This document shows, piece by piece, positions 7,040-14,961 of a DNA stretch of 22,879 nucleotides; position 1 is the stretch's first letter, and each line of letters starts with the position of its first letter. The stretch is from assembly GCA_020846375.1 (NCBI GenBank), contig JADLDZ010000220.1, positions 1-22,879 on the forward strand, given 5' to 3'. The notes below the pieces were generated by a model, which saw only the letters and a list, made by a program, of their open reading frames with translations, was not told the origin of the DNA and ran no database searches. A program made the translations under genes and the position numbers. This DNA is from Nitrospirales bacterium. GTDB taxonomy: Bacteria; Nitrospirota; Thermodesulfovibrionia; Thermodesulfovibrionales; Dissulfurispiraceae.

Positions 7040-8773
7040 ATGAGAAAACGCAGTGCACGGGCGATTTTCCGCTTCGTATCCCTTTCATTCCTGGCATTCC
7101 TGGCCACGGCACCCTTTGCTGCCGGAGCGCTGGAGACATCCCAGGAGAATCCGCCGGGGAGTGCGTCTCCCCTTGCCGAGCTGAGAGAGGACACCCTCTC
7201 CTATTTCACTCCTCTGACCGGGAAGATCGTTTCCGTGGAGGGGTCCTCCGTCCTCCTGGAGGTCTCGTCTCCCCGTGATCTCAAGCACGGGATGCGCCTT
7301 CTCGCATTCAAGGAGGGCGCCAGCTTCATTCATCCGGTGACCCGGGAATCGCTGGGCAAGATCGAGGTGCCGGTGGGGAGTGTGGAGGTCACCGGAACGG
7401 AGGGGAAGGGGGCGAGAGGGACCATCATTACCGGCAAGCCGGAGGACTTTGTCAATGCCCTGGTGAAGCTTCCCGGCACCGGGATAAAGGTGCTGTTCTC
7501 GCAGGGCACCGTGGAATGGAACCTTGGGGATGCCTATTACCAACTCCTCAGGGAGAGCGAACGCTTCGAATTGATGGGGACGGGAGCCGACACAGCCGAT
7601 ATCCGGAAGATGGCTGCGGAGGCAAAGGCGAAGGGCGCGGAGGTGCTGCTGGTCCTGGAGAGCGAGGATGCCCCGGATCGGACCGTCCTCACCCAGAAGC
7701 TCTACTGGGTGGGCGATGTGAAGCAGTTCGCGGAGAAGAAGGTCTCTGTCGATGTTTCCCGCATGAAGGATCTGCGTTTCAAGGCAGGGCTCTTCGGTCC
7801 GAAGGACGGAGAGGCGCTCCTTTCCTTCTCTCTGCCTTCCGGGGCGAACCGTCTTTCCGTCGCGGACCTGGACGGAGACGGCTCCCCCGAGATCCTCCTC
7901 GTTACCGGGAGCACGGTTCGGATCTATAAACCCGGGGTCGATCTCAAGATGACGGATGAGCTCAGGATACCCGATGCCGAAGAGGTGCTCTGGATCGATA
8001 CGATCGACAGCAACGGGAACGGGAGGGATGAGGTCCTGCTCACCACCATGCAGCGCGGCTCGGTAACCTCAGCCGTCTACGAGGTGCAGGAGGGGCGGCT
8101 CGTTTCCCTCTGGAAGGCGGGGGACAGCTTTATCAGGAAGATCGGGCATGAGGTGCTCATCCAGCAGTTCAGCAGGAGCGAGGGCTATGAGGGCGGGATC
8201 TCCTCCCTCGTGTACGATGGCGGCTCCTACAGGAAAGGAGAGAGGCTGAAACTGCCCCCCAACCTCAATATCTTCGACTTTCAATTTCTCCATGCCCCTG
8301 ACGGAAAGAGGGCGGTCCTGACGTGGGATGACAAGGGGTACCTCAACCTCTACAACGAGAAGGGTATCCGCCTCTGGAGGAGCAGCAAGGATTACGGAGG
8401 GTTCTCCACCTCCTTCAAGAGGGCCGCGCCCACCGTCATGGTGGACAGGGGGAGCTGGTCCGTAAAGGACAGGCTTGTCCTGAGGGACGGTGAGGTCCTT
8501 GTCCCCAAGCGCATACCCCTGGTCGGCGTGAGCCGCAGCCTCGGCTATTCCGGCTCCGAAATAAAGAGCCTCTGGTGGAACGGAGTGTCCGTGGAAGAGA
8601 GGCCCTTCATCGAAAAGACGAGCGGGGAGGTCCTCGATTACAGCGTCATGGGCGACAGGATCATCGTTCTGTCCAAGGTGCCCTTCTACAAGAAGGCAGC
8701 CGGCCTGCTAAAGGGGGAAAACCCCCTCGGCAGCAGGATCGTCCTGTATGTTTATTCGCTGAAAGGGCGTTAG
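7040..8773 (+). CDS. Exported FlgT-like / FG-GAP (VCBS) repeat protein of unknown function
   Basis: A 577-residue secreted protein with a signal peptide at about residues 1-30 (cleavage after AAGA). Residues 60-125 resemble the small beta domain of FlgT-C type proteins: GKIVSV, a ligand-like GMRLLAF, then SLGKIEVPVGSVEVTG. Residues 140-210 look like a periplasmic Rossmann-like segment. From about 260 onward it reads as a beta-propeller with calcium-loop FG-GAP/VCBS motifs DLDGDGSPEILL (276-287) and DSNGNGRDEVLL (323-334) and further degenerate blades such as LTWDDKGYLNLYNEKGI. Function is not known; an outer-membrane or periplasmic scaffold is plausible. It starts the transcription unit that goes on to uppS 21 nt downstream. 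No catalytic motif was seen. Confidence 0.8.
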   Translation: MRKRSARAIFRFVSLSFLAFLATAPFAAGALETSQENPPGSASPLAELREDTLSYFTPLTGKIVSVEGSSVLLEVSSPRDLKHGMRLLAFKEGASFIHPVTRESLGKIEVPVGSVEVTGTEGKGARGTIITGKPEDFVNALVKLPGTGIKVLFSQGTVEWNLGDAYYQLLRESERFELMGTGADTADIRKMAAEAKAKGAEVLLVLESEDAPDRTVLTQKLYWVGDVKQFAEKKVSVDVSRMKDLRFKAGLFGPKDGEALLSFSLPSGANRLSVADLDGDGSPEILLVTGSTVRIYKPGVDLKMTDELRIPDAEEVLWIDTIDSNGNGRDEVLLTTMQRGSVTSAVYEVQEGRLVSLWKAGDSFIRKIGHEVLIQQFSRSEGYEGGISSLVYDGGSYRKGERLKLPPNLNIFDFQFLHAPDGKRAVLTWDDKGYLNLYNEKGIRLWRSSKDYGGFSTSFKRAAPTVMVDRGSWSVKDRLVLRDGEVLVPKRIPLVGVSRSLGYSGSEIKSLWWNGVSVEERPFIEKTSGEVLDYSVMGDRIIVLSKVPFYKKAAGLLKGENPLGSRIVLYVYSLKGR

Positions 8774-8794
8774 GGCATCGCGGTCGGGGGGATT

Positions 8795-9553
8795 TTGAAA
8801 CAGAGGAATATACCGAAACATATAGGCATCATCATGGACGGCAACGGGCGCTGGGCCGAGATGAGGGGGCTCCCCCGCTTCGAGGGGCATAAAAGGGGAG
8901 TGGAGAGGGTCAGAGAAGTCATCGAGGCCGCCATGGGCATAGGAGTCGAAGCGCTCTCCCTGTACGCGTTCTCCATCGAGAACTGGATGCGGCCCGAGGA
9001 AGAGGTTTCCGTGATCATGGAACTGCTCGAGTCCACCCTGCAGCGGGAGTTCATCAACTTCATGCGGGAAGGGATCCGCTTCAGGATCATCGGGAACAGG
9101 GAGCGGCTTCCCGGGCACATCCGGGGGCTGATCGAGCTCGCGGAAAAGGAGACCGAAGGAAACCGGACCATGATCTTCCAGTGCGCCCTCAGCTACGGGG
9201 GAAGGGATGAAATAATCCGGGCGGTGCGGAAAGCCGTGTCGCAGAAAGCCGCCCCGGAAGCCATCACCGAAGAATACCTGGCAGAGCTGCTGGATACCGC
9301 AGGAGTCCCCGACCCCGATCTCATTATCAGGACCAGCGGAGAACAACGCCTGAGCAACTTTCTCCTCTGGCAGTCCGCCTATTCCGAATTCTATTTCACC
9401 GCCACCCTGTGGCCCGACTTTACCAGGGAGGAGCTGCTGGAGGCGGTCCATGAATACCAGAGCCGGAGCAGGCGCTTCGGGAAAGTGGACAGCAGCAGCA
9501 GGAACCTGTTTGCGGAAAACCCTTTCGGGCTGCCCGGCACGTGGGGCAAATAG
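8795..9553 (+). CDS. uppS: Undecaprenyl diphosphate synthase (cis-prenyltransferase)
   Basis: UppS elongates farnesyl diphosphate with isopentenyl diphosphate to make the C55 carrier lipid used for peptidoglycan and LPS. The 252-residue protein has HIGIIMDGNGRWA with catalytic D15, GHKRGVERVREV, YAFSIENWMRP, and the C-terminal RTSGEQRLSNFLLWQ and EFYFTATLWPDF, all diagnostic. The start is a TTG at 8795 with a GGGGGG tract 3 nt before it; no ATG precedes the active-site motif. It follows the FG-GAP gene by 21 nt and precedes cdsA by 6 nt. TTG may reduce expression. Confidence 0.96.
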   Translation: MKQRNIPKHIGIIMDGNGRWAEMRGLPRFEGHKRGVERVREVIEAAMGIGVEALSLYAFSIENWMRPEEEVSVIMELLESTLQREFINFMREGIRFRIIGNRERLPGHIRGLIELAEKETEGNRTMIFQCALSYGGRDEIIRAVRKAVSQKAAPEAITEEYLAELLDTAGVPDPDLIIRTSGEQRLSNFLLWQSAYSEFYFTATLWPDFTREELLEAVHEYQSRSRRFGKVDSSSRNLFAENPFGLPGTWGK

Positions 9554-9559
9554 GCCCGC

Positions 9560-10360
9560 ATGAGGCGCGTGGTCGTCGCAGCCATCGTAGTCCCCCTGCT
9601 GTATCTCTACGTCACCCGACTGCCGGCCCTCTTCTTCCTGCTCCTCCTGGTGCTGATCGCCGCGGCGGCTCAGGGGGAGTTCTATACAATGTACCGCACG
9701 AAGAAGCGCATCCTGCTCCCCGGGATCCTCTGCGGCACCGGGCTGCTCGCCGGTGTCACCCTGTACAGCCACTACAGTGCAAGCGGCGTCCCCCCCCTGC
9801 TCTTTCCCGTTCTCTCGATGCTCTTCTTCATGTTCATCGCCTCTTCCCGCCTCTTCTCCATCAAGGATCCCTCCTCGTCGCTGGCAGATATCGCACCGGT
9901 CGTCACCGGGTTTCTCTATATCCCAACCCTGCTCCTTCCCCAGTGGTTCCTGAGGCAGCAGGGATACGAATGGATACTCTTCCTCTACGGGTGCGTCTGG
10001 GCCTCCGACAGCGTTGCCCTGTACGCGGGGAAAGGCCTGGGGAAAAGGAAACTGTACCATGCAGTGAGCCCCAACAAGACAGTGGAAGGCGCTGTCGGCT
10101 CCGTGGCCGGTGGGGCGCTCTCGGGACTGCTGCTCGGGTCCCTGCTCCTGAAAGGGATCGGCATCCCCGCGCTCCTGCTCACGGGGAGCGCCATCGGGGC
10201 GGTTACCATCGTGGGAGACCTCGTCGAATCCATGTTCAAACGGGATGCGGGGGTGAAGGATTCGAGCAGGCTCTTTCCGGAGCATGGGGGCGTCCTCGAC
10301 AAGATAGACGGCGTCCTCTTTGCCGGACCAGTCCTTTTCCTGATAACATTGGGGTTATGA
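9560..10360 (+). CDS. cdsA: Phosphatidate cytidylyltransferase
   Basis: CdsA makes CDP-diacylglycerol from phosphatidic acid and CTP, the branch point for all bacterial phospholipids. The 266-residue protein has about eight hydrophobic segments and ends with the family signature, spread over SMFKRDAGVKDSS then FPEHGGVLDKIDG at about residues 223-250. The final DR of the PROSITE-type pattern is DK here, a conservative change. PNKTVEGAVGS and WASDSVALYAGKGLGK are also typical. The stop TGA overlaps the dxr ATG (ATGA at 10357-10360), so the two are translationally coupled. The gene order uppS-cdsA-dxr-rseP is widely conserved. Confidence 0.95.
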   Translation: MRRVVVAAIVVPLLYLYVTRLPALFFLLLLVLIAAAAQGEFYTMYRTKKRILLPGILCGTGLLAGVTLYSHYSASGVPPLLFPVLSMLFFMFIASSRLFSIKDPSSSLADIAPVVTGFLYIPTLLLPQWFLRQQGYEWILFLYGCVWASDSVALYAGKGLGKRKLYHAVSPNKTVEGAVGSVAGGALSGLLLGSLLLKGIGIPALLLTGSAIGAVTIVGDLVESMFKRDAGVKDSSRLFPEHGGVLDKIDGVLFAGPVLFLITLGL

Positions 10361-11514
10361 AGAGAATCGTCATCCTCGGGTCCACCGGCTCCATAGGGAA
10401 GAGCGCCCTGAGCGTCATCGCCCAACATCCCGAACGCTTCACGGTAGCCGGACTTACCGCCGGCAATAACGTATCCCTCCTGGCGGAGCAGATCGAAATT
10501 TTTCGTCCCCGCGTGGTAGCCGTTTCTTCAGAAAAGGCATTGAAAGACCTGAAAAAAGCGACAGGGGGGCATGCAGCACCTGAAATCCGTTGCGGTATCG
10601 AGGGGATCTGCAGCGTCGCCGCGCTGCCGGATGCCGACATCGTCCTTTCCGCCATCATGGGGGCGGCGGGACTCCTGCCCACCCTCGCCGCGATCGGGAC
10701 AGGGAGGACGGTGGCGCTCGCGAACAAGGAAACCGTGGTCATGGCGGGAGAAATCGCCCTGGCGGAGGCGCGGAAGAGCGGGGCCACCCTGCTGCCGGTG
10801 GACAGTGAGCACAGCGCGGTCTTTCAGTGCATGGCAGGATACGGGAAAGAATCCGTCGGCAGGATACTCCTCACCGCGTCCGGGGGACCCTTCCTCGGGA
10901 AGACCGCGGCGGAGCTGGAGCATGTTACCCAGGAAGACGCCCTCAGACACCCCACCTGGAGCATGGGACGGAAGATCACTATCGACTCCGCCACCCTCAT
11001 GAACAAGGGGCTCGAGGTGGTCGAAGCCCATTATCTTTTCGGCTTTCCCGCGGAGCGGATCGGAGTGCTGGTGCACCCCCAGAGCATCGTCCATTCTCTG
11101 GTGGAATTTGTCGACGGCTCCTGTATTGCCCAATTGTCCCGGCCCGATATGCGGAGCCCCATCGCCTATGCCCTCTCATGGCCGGAGAGGCTCGAAAATA
11201 TCGTGGAGCCCCTCCCGTGGAACCGGATGCAGGAGCTGACTTTCCTCACGCCCGATACCGGAACTTTTCCGTGTCTCGCCCTCGCCTACGATGCCGCAAA
11301 GGCCGGCGGAACAATGCCTCCGGTGCTCAACGCCGCCAATGAAATCGCGGTGGAGGCTTTTCTCGGCGGCATTGTCGGTTTTACCGGGATACCTGCTATA
11401 ATTAAGCAGGTAATGGATTCCCACACAGTCCTCCCTGCCGATACCATTGAAAGCGTACTGGATGTGGACAGATGGGCACGGGAAAAGGCGCGTGCGCTGG
11501 TACAGCGCGGGTAG
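10357..11514 (+). CDS. dxr: 1-deoxy-D-xylulose 5-phosphate reductoisomerase
   Basis: DXR (IspC) commits DXP to the MEP isoprenoid pathway by NADPH-dependent rearrangement and reduction. The 385-residue protein starts MKRIVILGSTGSIGKS, the NADPH motif. It has ALANKETVVMAGE, the metal-binding PVDSEHSAVFQC, TASGGPF, the flexible-loop region HPTWSMGRKITIDSATLMNK and GLEVVEAHYLFG. Length is standard. The start is set by the ATGA overlap with cdsA; the same frame is open further upstream but without homology. It supplies precursors for UppS two genes upstream and shows the organism uses the non-mevalonate route. Confidence 0.97.
   Translation: MKRIVILGSTGSIGKSALSVIAQHPERFTVAGLTAGNNVSLLAEQIEIFRPRVVAVSSEKALKDLKKATGGHAAPEIRCGIEGICSVAALPDADIVLSAIMGAAGLLPTLAAIGTGRTVALANKETVVMAGEIALAEARKSGATLLPVDSEHSAVFQCMAGYGKESVGRILLTASGGPFLGKTAAELEHVTQEDALRHPTWSMGRKITIDSATLMNKGLEVVEAHYLFGFPAERIGVLVHPQSIVHSLVEFVDGSCIAQLSRPDMRSPIAYALSWPERLENIVEPLPWNRMQELTFLTPDTGTFPCLALAYDAAKAGGTMPPVLNAANEIAVEAFLGGIVGFTGIPAIIKQVMDSHTVLPADTIESVLDVDRWAREKARALVQRG
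11392..11410 (+). promoter_or_regulatory. Candidate internal extended -10 promoter for rseP inside dxr
   Basis: TGCTATAAT (11394-11402) is a perfect extended -10, and it lies inside a short inverted repeat, CCTGC then TATAATTAA then GCAGG. The nearest -35-like TTGTCG (11372-11377) is 19 bp away. The bases also encode dxr residues, so chance is possible. Confidence 0.3.
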
Positions 11515-11584
11515 GGGTCGGATCCCCCCGGTCGGGAACATTGTGCGCGAGGGGATCTCAGGGTAAATTCAGTGCAGAATGCCA

Positions 11585-11602
11585 GGGTGTGCAGGCACAC
11601 CC
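11585..11602 (+). other. Hairpin in the dxr-rseP spacer
   Basis: GGGTGTG and CACACCC pair perfectly (7 bp) around the loop CAGG, 22 nt before the rseP ATG and immediately upstream of its likely ribosome site GGGAGG (11605-11610). No T-tract follows, so it is not a typical terminator. It could tune rseP translation. Confidence 0.35.
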
Positions 11603-11623
11603 CAGGGAGGTTCTTTCGGTTCT

Positions 11624-12706
11624 ATGAGTATTCTATCAGCGATCCTCTTGTTCGGTTTTCTCATCTTCATCCATGAACTGGGACATTTCCTCGTCGCAAA
11701 GATAAACGGCGTAAAAGTCCTGAAATTCTCCCTCGGCTTCGGACCCACCCTCATCGGCAGAAGAATCGGCGAAACCGAGTATGTAGTGTCTGTCATCCCC
11801 CTGGGCGGGTATGTGAAGATGCTCGGCCAGGAGGATATCGGAGAGGTGGAGGACGCGGAAGAGGCCTCCGAGAAAGGGCGCTCCTATCGCTACCAGCCCA
11901 TCCTCAGGCGCGCCTTCATTGTCCTGTCGGGACCCCTTTTCAACATTTTGACGGCAACGGTCATCTTCTTTTTCATCTATCTTACCGGTGTCCCCACGCT
12001 CCTTCCTGTGGTGGGGGAAATCGTGCCGGATTCCCCTGCTGCGGAAGCCTCGCTCAGGCAGGGGGACAGGATAGTGGAAATCAACGGGACCCCGGTGAAC
12101 CAATGGACGGACATGGCGGATATCATCCATGCGAATGCCCTTAAAACGATTTCGATGAAAGTGCAGAGGAACGCGGAGCTCCTTACCGTCACCGTCACCC
12201 CGGAGAGCAAGAAGGCAAAAGATCTCTTCGGGGAGGAGAGGGAAGTGGGACTGATAGGGGTCAAGCCCTCGGGAGATACCGCCACGGTGAAGGAGAGCTT
12301 CCCCGGCGCACTGAAAGGGGCGGTGGTGAAGACGTGGGAAGTCTCAAGCCTCACCCTGGTGGGGATTGTCAAGCTCATCCAGAGAATCGTTCCCGCCGAT
12401 ACCATCGGGGGCCCCATTCTCATCTTTCAACTGGCGGAAAAGCAGGCCACCGCGGGAGCGCTGAGCTATTTCCTCTTCGCGGCGGTTATCAGTATCAATC
12501 TCGGGATACTCAATCTCCTGCCTATTCCCGTCCTCGATGGAGGACACCTCTTTTTCCTCGCGATCGAGGCGATACGGAGAAAGCCCCTCAGCGAAAGAAC
12601 CGTCCAGATCGCCCAGCGCGTCGGGCTGGCGCTGCTCCTGCTGCTCATGGCTTTCGCCATGTACAACGACATTTTCCGGCTCTTCACAGGAAAACCCCTC
12701 CCGTAA
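11624..12706 (+). CDS. rseP: Site-2 protease RseP (intramembrane zinc metalloprotease)
   Basis: RseP cuts transmembrane regulators, such as anti-sigma factors and leftover signal peptides, inside the inner membrane. The 360-residue protein has the zinc motif HELGH (H17, E18, H21) in the first helix and the third ligand motif NLLPIPVLDGGH in the last part. A single PDZ domain lies at about 113-190 (VGEIVPDSPAAEASLRQGD, RIVEINGTPV). E. coli RseP has two PDZ domains and about 450 residues; the one-PDZ form is common outside Gammaproteobacteria. The start at 11624 (MSILSAILLFG) is preferred over the in-frame ATG at 11579, since GGGAGG lies upstream and the extra residues do not fit the family. 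The stop overlaps the NUDIX start as TAATG. Confidence 0.95.
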   Translation: MSILSAILLFGFLIFIHELGHFLVAKINGVKVLKFSLGFGPTLIGRRIGETEYVVSVIPLGGYVKMLGQEDIGEVEDAEEASEKGRSYRYQPILRRAFIVLSGPLFNILTATVIFFFIYLTGVPTLLPVVGEIVPDSPAAEASLRQGDRIVEINGTPVNQWTDMADIIHANALKTISMKVQRNAELLTVTVTPESKKAKDLFGEEREVGLIGVKPSGDTATVKESFPGALKGAVVKTWEVSSLTLVGIVKLIQRIVPADTIGGPILIFQLAEKQATAGALSYFLFAAVISINLGILNLLPIPVLDGGHLFFLAIEAIRRKPLSERTVQIAQRVGLALLLLLMAFAMYNDIFRLFTGKPLP

Positions 12707-13164
12707 TGAAACCCGCAACCCTGAAACATCTGCGCTCGGCAGGCGGGATTATCTTCAGGAAAAGTGACGATGCCGTCGAGATCGCCCTCATCGCCACAAA
12801 AGGCAGGACCGCGTGGACCTTGCCCAAGGGCATCATCGATAAGGGGGAAGACCCTGAAGGAACAGCGGTCAGGGAGATCGAGGAGGAGACCGGCCTTGTG
12901 GGAAAGATCGTCGATTTCCTGGGGGAAAAATCCTACTGGTTCTACCTGAAGGAGGAGAACACCAAGTACCGGAAAACCGTAAGCTATTTTCTCCTGGAGC
13001 ATGTCGGAGGCACCCTGGAGAATTCCTGCTGCGAGGTGGACGAAGCGGTCTGGGTTCCCCTGGAGCAGGCCATCCTGAAGCTCTCCTACAGGAGCGACAG
13101 GGAGATCGTGGAAACGGCAAAGGAGAGGCTGAGTACGCATGGGTTCCCTACTGTCACGGGATGA
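12706..13164 (+). CDS. NUDIX hydrolase
   Basis: A 152-residue hydrolase of nucleoside-diphosphate-linked compounds. The complete Nudix box G-x5-E-x7-REUxEExGU is present as G-IIDKG-E-DPEGTAV-REIEEETGL, holding the Mg-binding glutamates. The preceding SAGGIIF and WTLPKG segments are typical of the diadenosine-polyphosphate/AP4A-like branch, but the substrate cannot be decided. The ATG at 12706 shares its first base with the rseP stop codon, so translation is coupled. The 3' end overlaps rfaE2 by 26 nt. Confidence 0.88.
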   Translation: MKPATLKHLRSAGGIIFRKSDDAVEIALIATKGRTAWTLPKGIIDKGEDPEGTAVREIEEETGLVGKIVDFLGEKSYWFYLKEENTKYRKTVSYFLLEHVGGTLENSCCEVDEAVWVPLEQAILKLSYRSDREIVETAKERLSTHGFPTVTG

Positions 13165-13612
13165 GGCGGCGGGGATTATCTCTTCCCTCAAAGCCGGGGG
13201 GAAGAGGATCGTTTTCACCAACGGCTGTTTCGACATCCTTCATATAGGGCATGTCAGATACCTGAAGGAGGCGAAAGGGCTGGGGGATGTGCTGGTCGTC
13301 GGCGTAAACGCCGACTCCTCCGTGGGGCGGCTGAAGCCGGGCCGGCCCATCATTGCCGAGGCGCAGCGGGCGGAGATGCTCGCTTCCCTTGCAGCGGTCG
13401 ATTACGTTGTCCTTTTCAGCGAGGACACTCCGTTCGAGCTTATCAAGTCCCTCATGCCCGATGTCCTGGTGAAAGGCGGGGACTGGAAGAGAGAGGATAT
13501 CGTGGGGTCGGACATCGTGCCCGAAGTCCACAGTCTCCCCTATAGTGCAGGCAGCTCCACCACTGAAATCATCAGGAAGATCGTCGCGCAGGAGTGCACC
13601 GGGGAAGACTGA
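13139..13612 (+). CDS. rfaE2: D-glycero-beta-D-manno-heptose 1-phosphate adenylyltransferase
   Basis: This 157-residue protein is the stand-alone C-terminal half of HldE. It makes ADP-heptose for the LPS inner core from heptose 1-phosphate and ATP. The nucleotidyltransferase motif FTNGCFDILHIGHVRYL contains the HxGH signature, and GVNADSSVGRLKPGRPI, MLASLAAVDYVV and VKGGDW are standard for the family. The kinase half (HldA-like) is not in this window. It ends the plus-strand envelope operon; only 20 bp separate its stop from that of the convergent HPP gene. Confidence 0.95.
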   Translation: MGSLLSRDEAAGIISSLKAGGKRIVFTNGCFDILHIGHVRYLKEAKGLGDVLVVGVNADSSVGRLKPGRPIIAEAQRAEMLASLAAVDYVVLFSEDTPFELIKSLMPDVLVKGGDWKREDIVGSDIVPEVHSLPYSAGSSTTEIIRKIVAQECTGED

Positions 13613-13632
13613 GATTTTCCTTTCTGAAGGGG

Positions 13633-14181
13633 TCAGAGCCAGTATTCCGGATACTTTCTGTCAGAGGAGAGATTGTTCACCACGACGGCGACGAGGAGCA
13701 TGATAAGGATACCGAGCCCCACAGGAATAAAGACATACAGGAAGCCGAGAGCATACACTTTCGGCCCCCCGGTGACCGCGATAAGGGCGGTGGCGCCTCC
13801 GGGGGGATGAACGGTCTTGGTAACCAACATCGCCGCGACGGCGAGGGAAACCCCCAATGCTGAAGTCACCCACAGCGTGCCCCCGCCGAATAACTTATAG
13901 CATGTCACTCCCACAAGGGCAGAAACCATATGGCCCCCAAGGACGTTCCTCGGCTGCGCAAGGGGACTCTTGATCGCCCCGTAGATGAGGACCGCAGATG
14001 CCCCGAAAGAACCGATAATGAGGGAAAGCTCCCTCGGCTCAAAAAAGGCGGAAGAGAGATACCCGCAGATTGCTATACCGATAACCGCCCCCAGCCACGA
14101 CCAGAGGACCTCTTTCGAACCCACTCCAGGAGGACTCTTCGCCCCTCCCTTCATCTTTGACAGATAGGTGGAGAGGTCCAT
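13633..14181 (-). CDS. HPP-family integral membrane protein
   Basis: A 182-residue membrane protein with about four hydrophobic helices. The name-giving motif is at 125-127 in TKTVHPPGGATALIAV, and SLIIGSFGASAVLIYGA and SPLAQPRNVLGGH are also conserved in the family. HPP proteins of chloroplasts and cyanobacteria have been reported to carry nitrite; bacterial members are often fused to CBS domains. Here the CBS part is a separate gene directly upstream: its TGA (14184-14182) abuts this ATG (14181-14179). Being next to norCB, and sharing the operator type, makes transport of nitrite or a related anion plausible, but this is inference. Confidence 0.85.
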   Translation of the reverse strand: MDLSTYLSKMKGGAKSPPGVGSKEVLWSWLGAVIGIAICGYLSSAFFEPRELSLIIGSFGASAVLIYGAIKSPLAQPRNVLGGHMVSALVGVTCYKLFGGGTLWVTSALGVSLAVAAMLVTKTVHPPGGATALIAVTGGPKVYALGFLYVFIPVGLGILIMLLVAVVVNNLSSDRKYPEYWL

Positions 14182-14787
14182 TCAGCTCGCGTCTCCCATT
14201 ACCCTCACGACATCAGCACGCGAAATCACTCCTATGAGCGTCCCCCTGTCATCCACCACCGGGAGCCTTTTGATCCTCTTCTCATTCAGGACCGTCGCCA
14301 CGTCCCTTATGTCGGCATCGGACGTGGTGGTGATCGCCGGGGAAGTCATTACCTCCCTCACCAGGCAGGCAGAGACAGTATGCTTCGGAAGCGGCTCGCC
14401 GAGAATATGCCGTATGACATCCTTGAACGTATGTCCCCGGCCGATTCCCGCCATGGACAGGACGTCGGCCTCCGTCACCACTCCGATAACCCGGTTTTCC
14501 TCGTCCACGACCGGAAGGCCGCTGATCCTGTGCTGCGCGAGGAGGGAGGAGACCTTGTGAATGTCGGCGTCTCCTTTTATACTGATGACATCTCTCGTCA
14601 TCGCCTCTCCGACGGCGACCTTCTGCGCAAGTCTTTCCCGGGCATGCCTCAGGGCAATGGCATAGATCTTTTTAAGGTCCTCCTCCGTAACGTCGATATA
14701 CGACTTCATCTCCCGGAGGGCCGCCCGCAGATCCTCGTCGCCGATCTCGTAGTTCTTCACATCGTATCCGTTCTTTTCGTCCGCCAT
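14182..14787 (-). CDS. Tandem CBS-domain protein, partner of the HPP membrane protein
   Basis: A 201-residue soluble protein. Residues 1-55 form a helical leader (IGDEDLRAALREMKSYIDVTE, followed by IYAIALRHARERL) like that joined to HPP-CBS fusions. CBS1 covers about 58-112 (AMTRDVISI, ISGLPVVDEENRVIGVVTEADVL) and CBS2 about 142-198 (VMTSPAITT, IKRLPVVDDRGTLIGVISRADVV). Paired CBS domains bind adenosine ligands and gate or regulate partners. A good ribosome site GGGGAG lies 9 nt before the ATG. The gene reads into the HPP gene with no gap, so the two products very likely act together. It is divergent from norCB across 241 bp. Confidence 0.85.
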   Translation of the reverse strand: MADEKNGYDVKNYEIGDEDLRAALREMKSYIDVTEEDLKKIYAIALRHARERLAQKVAVGEAMTRDVISIKGDADIHKVSSLLAQHRISGLPVVDEENRVIGVVTEADVLSMAGIGRGHTFKDVIRHILGEPLPKHTVSACLVREVMTSPAITTTSDADIRDVATVLNEKRIKRLPVVDDRGTLIGVISRADVVRVMGDAS

Positions 14788-14811
14788 AACGGTAAACTCC
14801 CCATTTTCCTT

Positions 14812-14856
14812 ATTTTACTCTCCCGGATCGGCCTGAAAGTTATGACGCACGTCATA
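14812..14856 (-). promoter_or_regulatory. CBS-HPP promoter with CRP/FNR-type site
   Basis: The operator TATGAC-GCAC-GTCATA (14841-14856) is a perfect 6-bp inverted repeat with a 4-bp spacer. On the minus strand TAAAAT (14817-14812) is the best -10; the predicted start at 14805 puts the operator centre at about -43.5, close to the class II position. Confidence 0.55.
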
Positions 14857-14860
14857 TGAG

Positions 14861-14877
14861 CCGGGCTATCAGCCCGG
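14861..14877. repeat. 17-bp perfect dyad between the divergent CBS and norC promoters
   Basis: CCGGGCT and AGCCCGG pair perfectly around ATC. It lies between the two operators and, on the predicted starts, is not transcribed in either direction; no T-tract follows it on either strand. A second regulator's operator is more likely than a terminator. Confidence 0.4.
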
Positions 14878-14918
14878 AAAAACAAGAATAACAACCCGAT
14901 CACTTAATTTATTTTCCT

Positions 14919-14961
14919 TATGATCTAAATCATAGCCCCGCTTTTTCGCACATTCTATAAT
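14919..14961 (+). promoter_or_regulatory. norCB promoter with class II CRP/FNR-type activator site
   Basis: The operator TATGAT-CTAA-ATCATA (14919-14934) contains the FNR-like core TGAT-N4-ATCA. A perfect TATAAT follows at 14956-14961 with no good -35. The predicted start at 14968 puts the operator centre at exactly -41.5. The leader of about 61 nt holds a small dyad (CCGGA-ATA-TCCGG, 14975-14987) and a strong GGGGAGG ribosome site. Confidence 0.75.

Noticed and set aside
8708..10285. A 525-codon minus-strand frame opposite uppS and cdsA
   Set aside because: It is antisense to two certain genes and has no motif or ribosome site.
9541..10356. N-terminal extension of the dxr frame through cdsA
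   Set aside because: The extension is the shifted frame of cdsA; dxr begins at the ATGA overlap with MKRIVILGSTGSIG.
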